Below the pieces are notes generated by a model, which worked only from the letters and a program-made list of their open reading frames with translations, had not been told where the DNA came from and searched no databases. Shown one piece after another: positions 7,339 to 15,313 of a stretch of DNA of 64,000 nt (position 1 is its first letter; each line of letters starts with the position of its first letter). Both the position numbers and the translations under genes were made by a program. The DNA is taken from the NCBI GenBank assembly GCA_900553805.1, contig USEU01000002.1, positions 6,840-70,839 of the forward strand. Direction: 5' to 3'. The stretch comes from an uncultured Eubacteriales bacterium. GTDB taxonomy: Bacteria; Bacillota; Clostridia; Oscillospirales; Oscillospiraceae.

Positions 7339-7350
7339 GAATATCCCGCC

Positions 7351-8190
7351 CTATTTCATAAGTCGCGGAAGGGCCTCCAGCATGTCCGTGGGCAGCATCC
7401 CATATTGCCCCAGCCGCCGGGCGCATGCGTCCCCCGCGGCCCCGTGCAGCCAGCAGCCGCAGGCGGCGGCCGCCAGCGGGTCCAGGTGCTGCCCCAGCAG
7501 GGATACGATCATGCCCGCCAGCACGTCGCCGCTGCCGCCCACCGCCATGCCGGGATTGCCGGTGGGGTTTATGTATTCCCGTTCCCCGTCGGTGATGCAG
7601 CTGCGGTGGCCCTTGAGCACCATGATGCAGCCCAGAAGCGTGGCAGCCGTTTTGGCGTCCGTCATCGGGTCGTTGGTGCGGGGGATACCCAGCCGGGCAA
7701 ACTCTCCCGCATGGGGCGTGAGAATGGTCGTCCCGGCCCTTCCGCGCAGTAAATCTATATGCCGGGCGGCCAGGGTTATGCCATCGGCATCCAGCACCAG
7801 CGGGCAGGGGACATTTTGCATTGCCCAGCAGACGATTTCCTCCGTGTCCTCACTCAGCCCCAGACCGCAGCCCAGCAGAACAGCATCCATCCGGGGCAGA
7901 CGGGCTCCTATTTCCCGGATGGCTTCCCGGCAGAGCATGCCGCCCCGATCCGGCAGGGGCTGGACAATGGCCTCGTTCAGCTTGACGGCTTCAATCTGGT
8001 AGATGCTTTCCGGCACCCCCAGGTATACCAGCCCTGCGCCGGTGCGCAGCGCACCCATGGCTGCCAGGTATGCCGCCCCGGTATAGCCCCGGCTCCCGCA
8101 CAGCAGAAGCACCCGGCCGAAATTTCCCTTGTGGGCATTTTCATCCCGGTCCGGCAGAATGGAAAGAACCGCTTGGTGATCCAGAATCAT
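7351..8190 (-). CDS. nnrD: ADP-dependent NAD(P)H-hydrate dehydratase (NnrD)
   Basis: This enzyme repairs hydrated NADH and NADPH by ADP-dependent dehydration. From ATG 8190 the product is 279 residues, the size of a stand-alone NnrD (YjeF C-terminal, ribokinase-like fold). Diagnostic segments are NAHKGNFGRVLLLCGS near the N-terminus, the nucleotide-binding loop TGNPGMAVGGSGDVLAG, and an LTPHAGEFARL segment. The epimerase half (NnrE) found in many bifunctional proteins is absent here. The start overlaps the upstream exonuclease stop as ATGA, showing translational coupling; the frame extends 15 codons further inside that gene, but without a ribosome binding site. Confidence 0.92.
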   Translation of the reverse strand: MILDHQAVLSILPDRDENAHKGNFGRVLLLCGSRGYTGAAYLAAMGALRTGAGLVYLGVPESIYQIEAVKLNEAIVQPLPDRGGMLCREAIREIGARLPRMDAVLLGCGLGLSEDTEEIVCWAMQNVPCPLVLDADGITLAARHIDLLRGRAGTTILTPHAGEFARLGIPRTNDPMTDAKTAATLLGCIMVLKGHRSCITDGEREYINPTGNPGMAVGGSGDVLAGMIVSLLGQHLDPLAAAACGCWLHGAAGDACARRLGQYGMLPTDMLEALPRLMK

Positions 8191-9065
8191 TGTGCGCCTC
8201 CTGCCTCGTCCCGGTGCTGGCAGTACAGCTCCCACAGGTCGTCGCTCATCTCATACAGCACCCGCCGGGGATGGTAACAATTCGGCGCGGTGCGGATCAG
8301 CTCCAGGTCCAGCAGCAGCTCATCCCCCTCGGCGCATGCCCCGCGGGCTATGAATTCCTCTCGGTTCAGGGGCAGCCAACCCTCCGCCGTCACGGTTTCC
8401 CCGCACCAGGGACACTGGTATTGCCGCAGCGCCTCATCCGCCAGAGCCGCGTGGGCGGACTCGTAGACCGTCAGAATCGGCTGCTCGGCAAAGGCACGGC
8501 TGACATATTCGCCGCCATACTCCTCCAGCTCCAGATGATTGCAGACCAATGCGGTGTTGCGGGAATCGTTCAGGGCGTCGTGGGCAACGTCCCCCTTTTC
8601 GTTCAGCACCTTCAGCGCGTCGTCCAGGGCCATTTTCCGGGGAATGCGCATGATCTCGTTGCAGAAGATCCGCTGCAGGTCATAGGTGTCCGGCAAATTG
8701 GATACGTCAATGCCGTGCAGCAGCATATTATCGATCAGAATGGGCAGGTCGGAGCGGCTCCAGGTCATGAAGCTGTATTCCTCCCCGCAGAATTCCATAA
8801 ATTTTTCATAGGCCTGGGGAAAGGTCAGTCCTTTCTCCGCCAGCTCCTTGTCCCGCAGGCCGGTGAGGCTGACAATGCGGTGGTGGAGTTTGGGATAAAA
8901 CTGGGGCCGGATCAGCAGCCGCAGCTCGTCTGTTTTCCGAAAAGTGTCATCCAGTTTCACTGCCCCGATCTCGATGATCTCTCCGGGCAGGCACACCGGC
9001 TCCGTCAGAATTTCACTTTCGGAACCGCACTGGTTCCATTCCAGGTCAAAAATGATATAGTTCAT
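8187..9065 (-). CDS. DnaQ-like DEDDh 3'-5' exonuclease with C-terminal zinc-ribbon-like segment
   Basis: The protein begins MNYIIFDLEWN, the Exo I motif with D and E, followed by a central Exo II region and HDALNDSRNTA (Exo III, DEDDh type) around residues 163-173, so all metal-binding residues of the fold appear present. It should degrade DNA or RNA from 3' ends; whether it proofreads or processes RNA cannot be told. After the nuclease domain come CPWCG and a further 60 residues, suggesting a small metal-binding tail with only one clear CxxC. ATG 9065 follows AGAGG; a TTG three codons upstream is the only alternative. It is the first gene of the operon running to mazF. Confidence 0.85.
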   Translation of the reverse strand: MNYIIFDLEWNQCGSESEILTEPVCLPGEIIEIGAVKLDDTFRKTDELRLLIRPQFYPKLHHRIVSLTGLRDKELAEKGLTFPQAYEKFMEFCGEEYSFMTWSRSDLPILIDNMLLHGIDVSNLPDTYDLQRIFCNEIMRIPRKMALDDALKVLNEKGDVAHDALNDSRNTALVCNHLELEEYGGEYVSRAFAEQPILTVYESAHAALADEALRQYQCPWCGETVTAEGWLPLNREEFIARGACAEGDELLLDLELIRTAPNCYHPRRVLYEMSDDLWELYCQHRDEAGGAQ

Positions 9066-9100
9066 TGCCGCCAACCTCTTTCTCTCGGCTTCTTGAAAAT

Positions 9101-9129
9101 ATTATATTCCGCATTGCGCCGGATGTAAA
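9101..9129 (-). promoter_or_regulatory. Promoter of the exonuclease-nnrD-lipoprotein-mazF operon
   Basis: On the minus strand TTTACA (9124-9129) and TATAAT (9101-9106) are 17 bases apart. Confidence 0.7.
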
Positions 9130-9188
9130 GCAGAAATGCCGTCTACTGCGCCCGCTCAGAGCATAGGCTGTATCCGGGAGGTGAAGGC

Positions 9189-9605
9189 ATGGAAGATTAC
9201 GCGGTCAGCCTGGGCGGAAAGCCGGTGGGCAGGGCGCAGGTGTCGCGGCAGGGGCTATACTACCGGGTGGTATGCCGCTGCAATCTGTCCGGCGAGGTGA
9301 TGTACCGCCTGGAATGTGCCTGCCGGGAGCGAAAAACGAATCTTGGCATTCTGGTGCCCTGTGAAAGCGGCTTCGGCCTGGAGACCTGCTTCCCGGTCAG
9401 CCGGGTGGGGGAGGGGAAGCTCACCTTCACCCTCCAGCCCAAGCACGATCCCCTGACGGGAAGAAGCTTCGTCCCCATTGCCCCGGAGGAGCCGTTTGCC
9501 TACCTGGCCCGGCTCAAGGATGCATTTCTGGAGATCCAGGACGGCAAAAAGGGGGCCAACATTCCGGGCGCTGCGGAGACGCCGGACGGCAAAGAAAAAA
9601 TCTAG
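9189..9605 (+). CDS. Hypothetical protein, 138 aa
   Basis: A strong GGGAGGTGA lies 6 bases before the ATG. The product has no signal peptide or membrane helix and looks beta-rich over residues 1-90 (alternating polar and hydrophobic strands, with CRCNLSG, RLECACRER and VPCESGFGLETCF), carrying five cysteines in that part. The C-terminal 30 residues are polar and probably disordered. I recognise no named domain. It is followed directly by the promoter of the cobalamin riboswitch and is divergent from the exonuclease operon. Confidence 0.65.
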   Translation: MEDYAVSLGGKPVGRAQVSRQGLYYRVVCRCNLSGEVMYRLECACRERKTNLGILVPCESGFGLETCFPVSRVGEGKLTFTLQPKHDPLTGRSFVPIAPEEPFAYLARLKDAFLEIQDGKKGANIPGAAETPDGKEKI

Positions 9606-9606
9606 C

Positions 9607-9634
9607 TTGACATTTCGATAAAATATGATAGAAT
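9607..9634 (+). promoter_or_regulatory. Promoter of the cobalamin riboswitch unit
   Basis: TTGACA (9607-9612) and TAGAAT (9629-9634) with a 16-base spacer; the aptamer begins about 10 bases downstream. Confidence 0.7.
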
Positions 9635-9645
9635 ACCGGCGGAGA

Positions 9646-9800
9646 GATTGGCAGTGATGACCATGCGGTCATTGAAAAGGGAAGCAGGTGAAAGGCCTGC
9701 GCGAACTCGTCACTGTATGCAGCATAAGCGTTGAACACAATGTCACTGGAAACGGGAAGACGTTCAAGGCTGCTGTGAGCCAGGAGACCTGCTGCCGATC
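9646..9800 (+). ncRNA. Cobalamin riboswitch aptamer
   Basis: The conserved core is clear: AGGGAAGCAGGTGAAA near 9680, CCTGCGC, GTCACTG, GGGAAGACG near 9757, and GAGCCAGGAGACCTGC (B12-box region) at about 9777-9792. P1 can form between GATTGGCAG (9646-9654) and CTGCCGATC (9792-9800). Adenosyl- or aquocobalamin binding would favour the terminator at 9908-9951 and switch off the two downstream genes. Confidence 0.93.
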
Positions 9801-9907
9801 TGGATGAGGAAACCACGAGTAATTGGTTTTGCCACACGATCCGCAGCGCCTGGTGCGGGGGCAGTGCGCCCTCCTGACGGTATTCGGGCGTGAATTGATT
9901 ATGTGAA

Positions 9908-9951
9908 AAACCTCTCAGTCGTGTTTTCGGCTGAGAGGTTTAAATTTTTTT
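9908..9951 (+). terminator. Riboswitch-controlled intrinsic terminator
   Basis: AAACCTCTCAG (9908-9918) pairs perfectly with CTGAGAGGTTT (9931-9941), followed by AAA and a run of seven T. The ribosome binding site AGGAGG of the next gene comes right after it. Confidence 0.85.
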
Positions 9952-9966
9952 CAGGAGGAAATACAA

Positions 9967-11127
9967 ATGAAAAAACTGATCGCATCCCTTTGCGCCCTGT
10001 CCATGCTGCTGTGCATGGTCGGCTTTGCCGGGGCCGAGTCCGTCTCCGACCAGGAGGCTGCCGACGCGGTGGCAGAGATGATCGACGCTATCTACGTCCA
10101 GAGCCGCACCGAGGAGACCGACGCCCAGTGCGCTGCCGCCAAGGAGGCTTGGGACGCTCTGACCGACGCCCAGAAGGAACTGGTGGAGGGCGAGGAAGCC
10201 AGCCCCGATTACTTCGGCCTGGATACCGGCGACGCTTCCCTGGATGATCCCCGCAATGCTGACGACATCGGCGAGAAAGAGATTTTGGTGGTGTCCTTCG
10301 GCACCTCCTACAATGACAGCCGCGTTGCCGACATCAAGGGCATCGAGGATGCCATCCAGGCTGCTTTCCCGGACTGGTCCGTCCGCCGTGCTTTCACCGC
10401 GCAGATCATCATCAACCATGTCCAGGCCCGTGACGGCGAGTTCATTGACAATGTGGACCAGGCCCTGCAGCGCGCGGTGGACAATGGCGTGAAGCAGCTG
10501 GTCGTCCAGCCCACCCATCTGATGCATGGCGCGGAGTACGACGAGCTGATGGAGTCCATCAATGTCTTTGCCGATAAGTTTGAGGCTGTGGCCGTGGCTG
10601 AGCCTCTGCTGGGCGAGGTGGGAAATGACGCCACCGTGATCAATGAGGACAAGGCTGCCGTGGCCGAGGCCATTGTTTCCGCTGCTCTGGCTGAGACCGA
10701 TTACGCCACCATGGAGGATGCCGCGAACGATGGCACTGCCTTTGTTTTCATGGGCCACGGCACCGCTCACGTTGCCAAGGTGACTTACAGCCAGATGCAG
10801 ACCCAGATGAATACGCTGGGCTACAACAATGTGTTCATCGGTACCGTTGAGGGTGAGCCGGAGGAGACTGCCTGCGAGAACGTGATCGAGGCCGTTTCTG
10901 CCGCCGGTTACAAGAACGTTGTCCTGCGCCCCCTGATGGTGGTGGCAGGCGACCACGCCAACAATGACATGGCCGGTGACGAAGAGGACTCCTGGAAGAC
11001 CATGTTCCTGGATTCCGGCGTGTTTGACTCCGTTGACTGCCAGATCGCTGGCCTGGGCTCCATCAAGGCGGTTGAGGATCTGTACGTTGCCCACACCCAG
11101 GCTGCCATGGACACCCTGAGCAAATAA
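9967..11127 (+). CDS. cbiK: Exported sirohydrochlorin cobaltochelatase (CbiK-type)
   Basis: CbiK inserts cobalt (or iron, nickel) into sirohydrochlorin. The chelatase part starts at about residue 105 (EILVVSFGTSYNDSR) and carries the two expected histidine motifs: PTHLMHGAEYD (His184, His187) and FMGHGTAHVAK (His264, His268), plus the family segment PLMVVAGDHANNDMAGDEEDSW. Unlike cytoplasmic CbiK, the protein has a signal peptide (MKKLIASLCALSMLLCMVGFAGA) and an acidic helical linker of about 80 residues. It is thus secreted or surface-located, like the periplasmic CbiK of Desulfovibrio. Control by a cobalamin riboswitch supports a cobalt/tetrapyrrole role. Outside the cell it may bind or carry metal or tetrapyrrole rather than catalyse B12 synthesis; that is inference. 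AGGAGG lies 8 bases upstream. Confidence 0.88.
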   Translation: MKKLIASLCALSMLLCMVGFAGAESVSDQEAADAVAEMIDAIYVQSRTEETDAQCAAAKEAWDALTDAQKELVEGEEASPDYFGLDTGDASLDDPRNADDIGEKEILVVSFGTSYNDSRVADIKGIEDAIQAAFPDWSVRRAFTAQIIINHVQARDGEFIDNVDQALQRAVDNGVKQLVVQPTHLMHGAEYDELMESINVFADKFEAVAVAEPLLGEVGNDATVINEDKAAVAEAIVSAALAETDYATMEDAANDGTAFVFMGHGTAHVAKVTYSQMQTQMNTLGYNNVFIGTVEGEPEETACENVIEAVSAAGYKNVVLRPLMVVAGDHANNDMAGDEEDSWKTMFLDSGVFDSVDCQIAGLGSIKAVEDLYVAHTQAAMDTLSK

Positions 11128-11133
11128 AAGAGC

Positions 11134-11625
11134 ATGCAGAAACTGGTAATGCTCCTGTGCACCCTTGCCCTGCTTGCCAGCATAGCGGGAGGCACGGCGG
11201 ATACGGTGCAGGTTCCCAGTGTGCCTGAGGCGCAGACCGCAGCCGCTGAGGATACCCTCCCGGACGGCGTATACACCGTGGACGTGGCCACCGATGGCGG
11301 CATGTTCCGTTTGAACGAGGTGTCGGAGGGAAAAGGGACTTTGACTGTGGAGAATGGCCGGATGACGGCGCACATCACCCTATCCGGTACGGGCTTCAGC
11401 AAGCTTTTTGCGGGTTCTGCTGAGGATGCCCAGAAGGACGGTGCCGATGTGATCGACGCGGTGAAGGATTCCGTGACCTATCCTGATGGTTTCGCGGACA
11501 CGGCCAACGGCTTTGACATTCCCGTTGCCGCGCTGGACGAGGACCTTCCCTTTGCCGCCATGGGTAAAAAAAGCGGCTCCTGGTTTGATCACACCATTCG
11601 CGTATCCAATCCCGTTGCACAATAA
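11134..11625 (+). CDS. Small exported protein co-transcribed with the CbiK-type chelatase
   Basis: It begins 6 bases after the cbiK stop, so it is under the same cobalamin riboswitch. The 163-residue product has a cleavable signal (MQKLVMLLCTLALLASIAGGTA, no lipobox) followed by one beta-rich domain: DGVYTVDVATDGGMF, KGTLTVENGRMTAHITLSG, and a C-terminal WFDHTIRVSN. Similar small domains, as I recall them, occur in clostridial surface proteins near metal or haem uptake genes, and the strand pattern recalls NEAT-like beta-sandwiches, but no haem-binding Tyr motif can be assigned. I infer a ligand-binding partner of the chelatase. The function is unproven. Confidence 0.7.
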   Translation: MQKLVMLLCTLALLASIAGGTADTVQVPSVPEAQTAAAEDTLPDGVYTVDVATDGGMFRLNEVSEGKGTLTVENGRMTAHITLSGTGFSKLFAGSAEDAQKDGADVIDAVKDSVTYPDGFADTANGFDIPVAALDEDLPFAAMGKKSGSWFDHTIRVSNPVAQ

Positions 11626-11631
11626 AACAGC

Positions 11632-11663
11632 AAAAATCCCGGCGAGCTTTCGCCGGGATTTTT
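11632..11663. terminator. Intrinsic terminator after the cobalamin-regulated pair
   Basis: AAAAATCCCGGCGA (11632-11645) pairs with TTCGCCGGGATTTTT (11649-11663); it is U-rich in both orientations and so may also serve the convergent vanZ gene. Confidence 0.85.
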
Positions 11664-11676
11664 GCGTGCAGGGTCC

Positions 11677-12144
11677 CTATTTTTCCTTTGTGTCCATCCG
11701 GGCAAGCAGCTTATAAACGCCGTACCCCATGGACGCGCCTAGTACGTTCAGCATCACGTCGTCAATGTCGCAGGTGCCCACCAGCAGAAGCATTTGCAGC
11801 ACCTCCACGCAGACCATGATCCCCGTGGCCAGCAGCGCGGTTTTCCAGAGCTTTCGCATCCGCGCCCACAGCAGCGGCGGGAAAAGCCCCAGGGGGAGAA
11901 AGAGAAAAATATTTCCGTAGAGATTCATGAAAGCCTGACGGAGCAGCCTCGGGTTGCGGGAATGGGTGAGCACCCAGATGAATCTGCGGACGGTGCGCAA
12001 CGGCGTCAGATTCAGGTGCATTTCAAGCCACTGCGCGGAGGGCAGTTCCGTCCCCCAGGGCCTGCGGCAGAGCAGCAGATATACCATAACGCACACATAA
12101 AGAACGGCAAGCGCCGTGATCCATCTTCGCTTCTTTGCGCTCAC
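11677..12144 (-). CDS. VanZ family membrane protein
   Basis: The roughly 155-residue polytopic protein has four hydrophobic helices and the VanZ landmarks: LNLTPLRTVRRF after helix 1, NLYGNIFLFLPLGLFPPLL, and the acidic end EVLQMLLLVGTCDIDDVMLNVLGASMGYG. VanZ proteins are linked to low-level teicoplanin resistance, but most chromosomal copies have no known role. GTG at 12144 follows GGAGGGG by 6 bases and is the likely start; the frame also allows a TTG at 12159, which overlaps the ribosome binding site. Confidence 0.88.
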   Translation of the reverse strand: MSAKKRRWITALAVLYVCVMVYLLLCRRPWGTELPSAQWLEMHLNLTPLRTVRRFIWVLTHSRNPRLLRQAFMNLYGNIFLFLPLGLFPPLLWARMRKLWKTALLATGIMVCVEVLQMLLLVGTCDIDDVMLNVLGASMGYGVYKLLARMDTKEK

Positions 12145-12234
12145 CGTCAGCCCCTCCAATCATAACCAGCTTTGCCCGCCCAATAAAAACAAGCTTTTCG
12201 GATTATATCAGAAAGAGGAATTATATGCAAGAAG

Positions 12235-12267
12235 AAAAGCACCTGTCTCCGAAAAGACAGGTGCTTT
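12235..12267 (-). terminator. Terminator of the phosphofructokinase gene
   Basis: AAAAGCACCTGTCT (12235-12248) pairs with AGACAGGTGCTTT (12255-12267). Read leftward it ends in a U-rich stretch. Confidence 0.75.
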
Positions 12268-12281
12268 GGATACAGGGGAAA

Positions 12282-13526
12282 TTACTTGGCGAACACTCTC
12301 TTCAGGTGCACGAAGCGGGGCAGGCCGTCCTCCTTGACCATGTCGGTCTCGCCCTGAATCAGAGGCAGGCAGTAGTCAATGAAGGCCTGGGTCACGCCGT
12401 TGCCCTCGGCGTTGATCCACTCGCGGGGCACCTTCTTCTCGGTGTTGGCCACCAGGCTCAGGTCAAACAGCTTCGGCTCGCACTTGTAGCCGTTGGCGTC
12501 GCGGGTGCACTCAAAGCCCACCATTTTGTCGGTGATGCCGGACACGGCGGATTCCACGGCGACCTTGCCGGACATGAAGGACTCGGCCATATCGGTGCCG
12601 GAGGCGCAGTGAGCGGCGCAGCGCTGCAGCAGGCTCAGCTCAATGGGACGGACCTTCGCGCCGGTGGCAGCCTTGACCACATCGGCCAGCCTTGCGGCCA
12701 GACCGCCCAGCTGGGCATGGCCGAAGCCGTCGGTGCCGGAGGTCTTAGCCTCGGAAACAAAGGTGCCGTCGGCGTAGTGCACGCCCTCGGAAACGGCCAC
12801 CAGGCAGTTCTTCTTCTCAGCGTAGACACGCTTCACATCGGCGATGAACTTGTCCATGTCGAAGTCGACCTCGGGCAGGTAGACCAGATCGGGGCCGTCG
12901 CCCTTTACATTGGCGCAGGCCGCAGCGGCGGTCAGCCAGCCGGCGTGGCGGCCCATGCACTCGATGATGGTGACCATGCCGGTGTCGTACACCTGGCAGT
13001 CACGGGAAACTTCCATGAAGGAAGTGGCGATGTACTTGGCAGCGGAGGCGAAGCCGGGGCAGTGATCGGTACCGGCCAGATCATTGTCGATGGTCTTGGG
13101 CACGCCCATGACGCGGCACTCATAGCCGACCTTGTTCATGTACTTGGAGATCTTGTTGCAGGTATCCATGGAGTCGTTGCCGCCGTTGTAGAAGAAGTAA
13201 CGCACGTTGTACTTCTTGAAGATCTCCAGGATGCGCTTGTAGTCGGTGTCATCCACATCGGGATCGGCGATCTTGTAGCGGCAGGAGCCCAGGGCAGAGG
13301 AGGGAGTGTGCATCATATTCGCCAGCTCAGCAGGATCTTCCTCATCCATGATCATCAGCTGGTCGTTCAGCACGCCCTTGATGCCGTGGAAGGCACCATA
13401 GACGGTGGTGATGTTGGGATTCTCCAGGCCGGTCTTGATAACGCCGTAGGCGGAGCAGTTGATGACGGAGGAAGGACCGCCGGACTGACCGATGATCAGG
13501 GAACCCACCAAAGCTTTTTCAGACAT
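12282..13526 (-). CDS. pfp: 6-phosphofructokinase, diphosphate-dependent type
   Basis: The enzyme phosphorylates fructose 6-phosphate to the 1,6-bisphosphate. The 414-residue protein shows the PFK fold with GGND at 115-118 in place of the ATP-type GGDGS and PKTIDND at 143-149 in place of PGTIDND. Both are the changes known to mark diphosphate as phosphoryl donor, which makes the reaction reversible. GQSGGPSSVIN near the N-terminus and MGRHAGWL further on are also conserved. It is divergent from the class II aldolase gene, so two consecutive glycolytic steps share one control region. GGAGG lies 6 bases upstream of the ATG. Confidence 0.92.
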   Translation of the reverse strand: MSEKALVGSLIIGQSGGPSSVINCSAYGVIKTGLENPNITTVYGAFHGIKGVLNDQLMIMDEEDPAELANMMHTPSSALGSCRYKIADPDVDDTDYKRILEIFKKYNVRYFFYNGGNDSMDTCNKISKYMNKVGYECRVMGVPKTIDNDLAGTDHCPGFASAAKYIATSFMEVSRDCQVYDTGMVTIIECMGRHAGWLTAAAACANVKGDGPDLVYLPEVDFDMDKFIADVKRVYAEKKNCLVAVSEGVHYADGTFVSEAKTSGTDGFGHAQLGGLAARLADVVKAATGAKVRPIELSLLQRCAAHCASGTDMAESFMSGKVAVESAVSGITDKMVGFECTRDANGYKCEPKLFDLSLVANTEKKVPREWINAEGNGVTQAFIDYCLPLIQGETDMVKEDGLPRFVHLKRVFAK

Positions 13527-13608
13527 AAAGAATAACCTCCAATATGTTTTTTGATTTTTTATTATGGAAAATGACGGAGTACGCTGTTAAACCCCCCATA
13601 CATCCTGC

Positions 13609-13637
13609 ATTATAACACAAAAGAAAGCCTTTGGCAA
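13609..13637 (-). promoter_or_regulatory. pfp promoter
   Basis: On the minus strand TTGCCA (13632-13637) and TATAAT (13609-13614) with a 17-base spacer, nearly back to back with the fba promoter. Confidence 0.7.
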
Positions 13638-13646
13638 ATATTATTG

Positions 13647-13674
13647 TTGATAATTTCGAAAAATGTGGTATAAT
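13647..13674 (+). promoter_or_regulatory. fba promoter
   Basis: TTGATA (13647-13652) and TATAAT (13669-13674), 16-base spacer. Confidence 0.65.
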
Positions 13675-13729
13675 AGCCGCGAAAGCAAGTGGAGGCGACT
13701 CCGCTTAAATAAGGAAAGGAATGATTCCA

Positions 13730-14698
13730 ATGGCACTTGTTACTTCTACCGAGATGTTCAAGAAGGCTTATGATGGCGGCTACGCCATCGGCGCTTTCAA
13801 CGTCAACAACATGGAAATTGTTCAGGGCATCACCGAGGCCGCCGGCGAGCTGAAAAGCCCCGTCATCCTGCAGGTCTCCAAGGGCGCCCGCGCCTACGCC
13901 AACCATACTTACCTGGTGAAGCTGGTTGAGGCTGCCGTGATCGAGAACCCCGACATCCCCATCGTCCTGCACCTGGACCATGGCGATTCCTTCGAGCTGT
14001 GCAAGAGCTGCATCGACGGCGGCTTTACCTCCGTCATGATCGACGCTTCCTCCAAGCCCTTCGAGGAGAACATCGCCCTGACCCGTCAGGTCGTTGAGTA
14101 TGCTCATGATCACGGCGTCGTGGTCGAGGCCGAGCTGGGCACCCTGGCCGGCGTCGAGGACGAGGTCGCTGTGGAGCACGGCAAGGAGAGCTACACCCAT
14201 CCCGAGGAAGTGGAAGAGTTTGTCGGCCGCACCGGCTGCGACTCCCTGGCCATCGCCATCGGCACCAGCCACGGCGCTTACAAGTTCAAGGCTTCTCAGT
14301 GCACCCGCAATGCCGACGGCATCCTGGTTCCGCCTCCCCTGCGTTTCGACGTGCTGAAGGAGTGCATCAAGCGTCTGCCCGGCTTCCCCATCGTCCTGCA
14401 CGGTTCTTCCTCCGTTCCTCAGGAGTTCGTGAAGATGGTCAATACCTACGGCGGCAACATGCCCGACGCTATCGGCATCCCCGAGGATCAGCTGCGTGAG
14501 GCTGCCAAGCTGGCCGTCTGCAAGATCAATATCGATTCCGATATCCGTCTGGCCATGACCGGCAACATCCGCAAGTACTTCGCCGAGCATCCCGATCATT
14601 TCGATCCCCGCCAGTACCTGAAGCCCGCCCGTCAGGCGGTCAAGGACATGGTCGCCCACAAGATCGTCCACGTCCTGGGTTCCGACGGCAAGGCGTAA
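13730..14698 (+). CDS. fba: Class II fructose-1,6-bisphosphate aldolase
   Basis: This zinc enzyme splits fructose 1,6-bisphosphate into dihydroxyacetone phosphate and glyceraldehyde 3-phosphate. The 322-residue product has the class II motifs: GAFNVNNME near the N-terminus, LHLDHGD with a metal-binding His, VEAELGTLAG, AIGTSHGAYKF (second metal His), and VLHGSSS (third). ATG 13730 is chosen because AAGGA is 9 bases away and family members start MALVT; the ATG at 13721 directly touches the ribosome binding site. Codon use is strongly biased, as in highly expressed genes. Confidence 0.95.
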   Translation: MALVTSTEMFKKAYDGGYAIGAFNVNNMEIVQGITEAAGELKSPVILQVSKGARAYANHTYLVKLVEAAVIENPDIPIVLHLDHGDSFELCKSCIDGGFTSVMIDASSKPFEENIALTRQVVEYAHDHGVVVEAELGTLAGVEDEVAVEHGKESYTHPEEVEEFVGRTGCDSLAIAIGTSHGAYKFKASQCTRNADGILVPPPLRFDVLKECIKRLPGFPIVLHGSSSVPQEFVKMVNTYGGNMPDAIGIPEDQLREAAKLAVCKINIDSDIRLAMTGNIRKYFAEHPDHFDPRQYLKPARQAVKDMVAHKIVHVLGSDGKA

Positions 14699-14718
14699 TC
14701 CCTTCGCGTTTTCCCCAT

Positions 14719-14749
14719 CCGTGCACCGCAAGCGGTGCACGGATTTTTT
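14719..14749 (+). terminator. fba terminator
   Basis: CCGTGCACCGC (14719-14729) pairs with GCGGTGCACGG (14732-14742), followed by ATTTTTT. Confidence 0.88.
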
Positions 14750-14833
14750 GCCGCAGAGCGGAAAAAACGGTTGACAAACAGGTGGAGAAATGATATCATA
14801 CACAGGCGCAAGGGAAGCTCCTGCATATCATAT

Positions 14834-14921
14834 GGGCGAGTGGTGGAATTGGTAGACTCGCTAGATTCAGGTTCTAGTGTTCACTGCGGACGTGCGGGTT
14901 CAAGTCCCGCCTCGCCCACCA
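14834..14921 (+). tRNA. tRNA-Leu(CAG)
   Basis: Acceptor GGGCGAG/CTCGCCC, anticodon stem CTAGA/TCTAG with loop TTCAGGT (anticodon CAG), long variable arm, T arm GGTTCAAGTCC, and an encoded ACCA end. Class II shape with CAG means leucine. Confidence 0.95.
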
Positions 14922-14942
14922 GAGATGCCCTTGAGGCGAAGA

Positions 14943-15006
14943 TAAGAGATAATGGCGAAGAGGGAATGGCAGTTCGTTCCCTGTTTGCTGTTATCTCTTA
15001 TTTTTT
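14943..15006 (+). terminator. Terminator after tRNA-Leu
   Basis: TAAGAGATAA (14943-14952) pairs with TTATCTCTTA (14991-15000), with an inner stem AGGGAA/TTCCCT (14961-14966 and 14977-14982), followed by six T. The long branched stem is larger than usual for a tRNA terminator. Confidence 0.75.
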
Positions 15007-15094
15007 GCTTGGAACGCACAATTGGGCCTGTGTTTTCTGAGATTTAAAAATGCTGGATACCAAGGCTGAAAAACGTTTTTGGGCAAAATAAATA

Positions 15095-15123
15095 TTGCTT
15101 TTTACGCTAATTTCCTGTATAAT
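15095..15123 (+). promoter_or_regulatory. Promoter of the polysaccharide cluster
   Basis: TTGCTT (15095-15100) and TATAAT (15118-15123) with a 17-base spacer. It would give a leader of about 180 nt. Confidence 0.7.
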
Positions 15124-15150
15124 GCCGTAAGTAGACAATGCAGTTCAAGC

Positions 15151-15297
15151 GGGCAGGGATTAAACGTAATGCCCAGGCTTTTTGCGTATTCCTTCGCAGG
15201 CTTGCCCTTTCAGAAAAGAGTTGATTTCCCTCACGGGGGAATTCAGGGCAAAAGAAGCCTGAGGATGAGATAGATTGCCCTTCTCGATAGGGCAAAA
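15151..15297 (+). ncRNA. Structured leader RNA of the polysaccharide operon, class unknown
   Basis: Several helices can be drawn: GGGCA/TGCCC (15151-15155, 15170-15174); an outer stem CAGGCTT/AAGCCTG (15174-15180, 15255-15261) closing a junction that holds TGCG/CGCA, TTGCCCT/AGGGCAA (15202-15208, 15245-15251) and a TTCCC/GGGAA tip; then a hairpin TTGCCCT/AGGGCAA (15275-15281, 15289-15295) just before the ribosome binding site. The repeated TTGCCCT and AGGGCAA can pair in more than one way, as in a switch. It does not match a riboswitch class I know. Confidence 0.5.
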
Positions 15298-15313
15298 GGG
15301 GAGGAACACGGAT

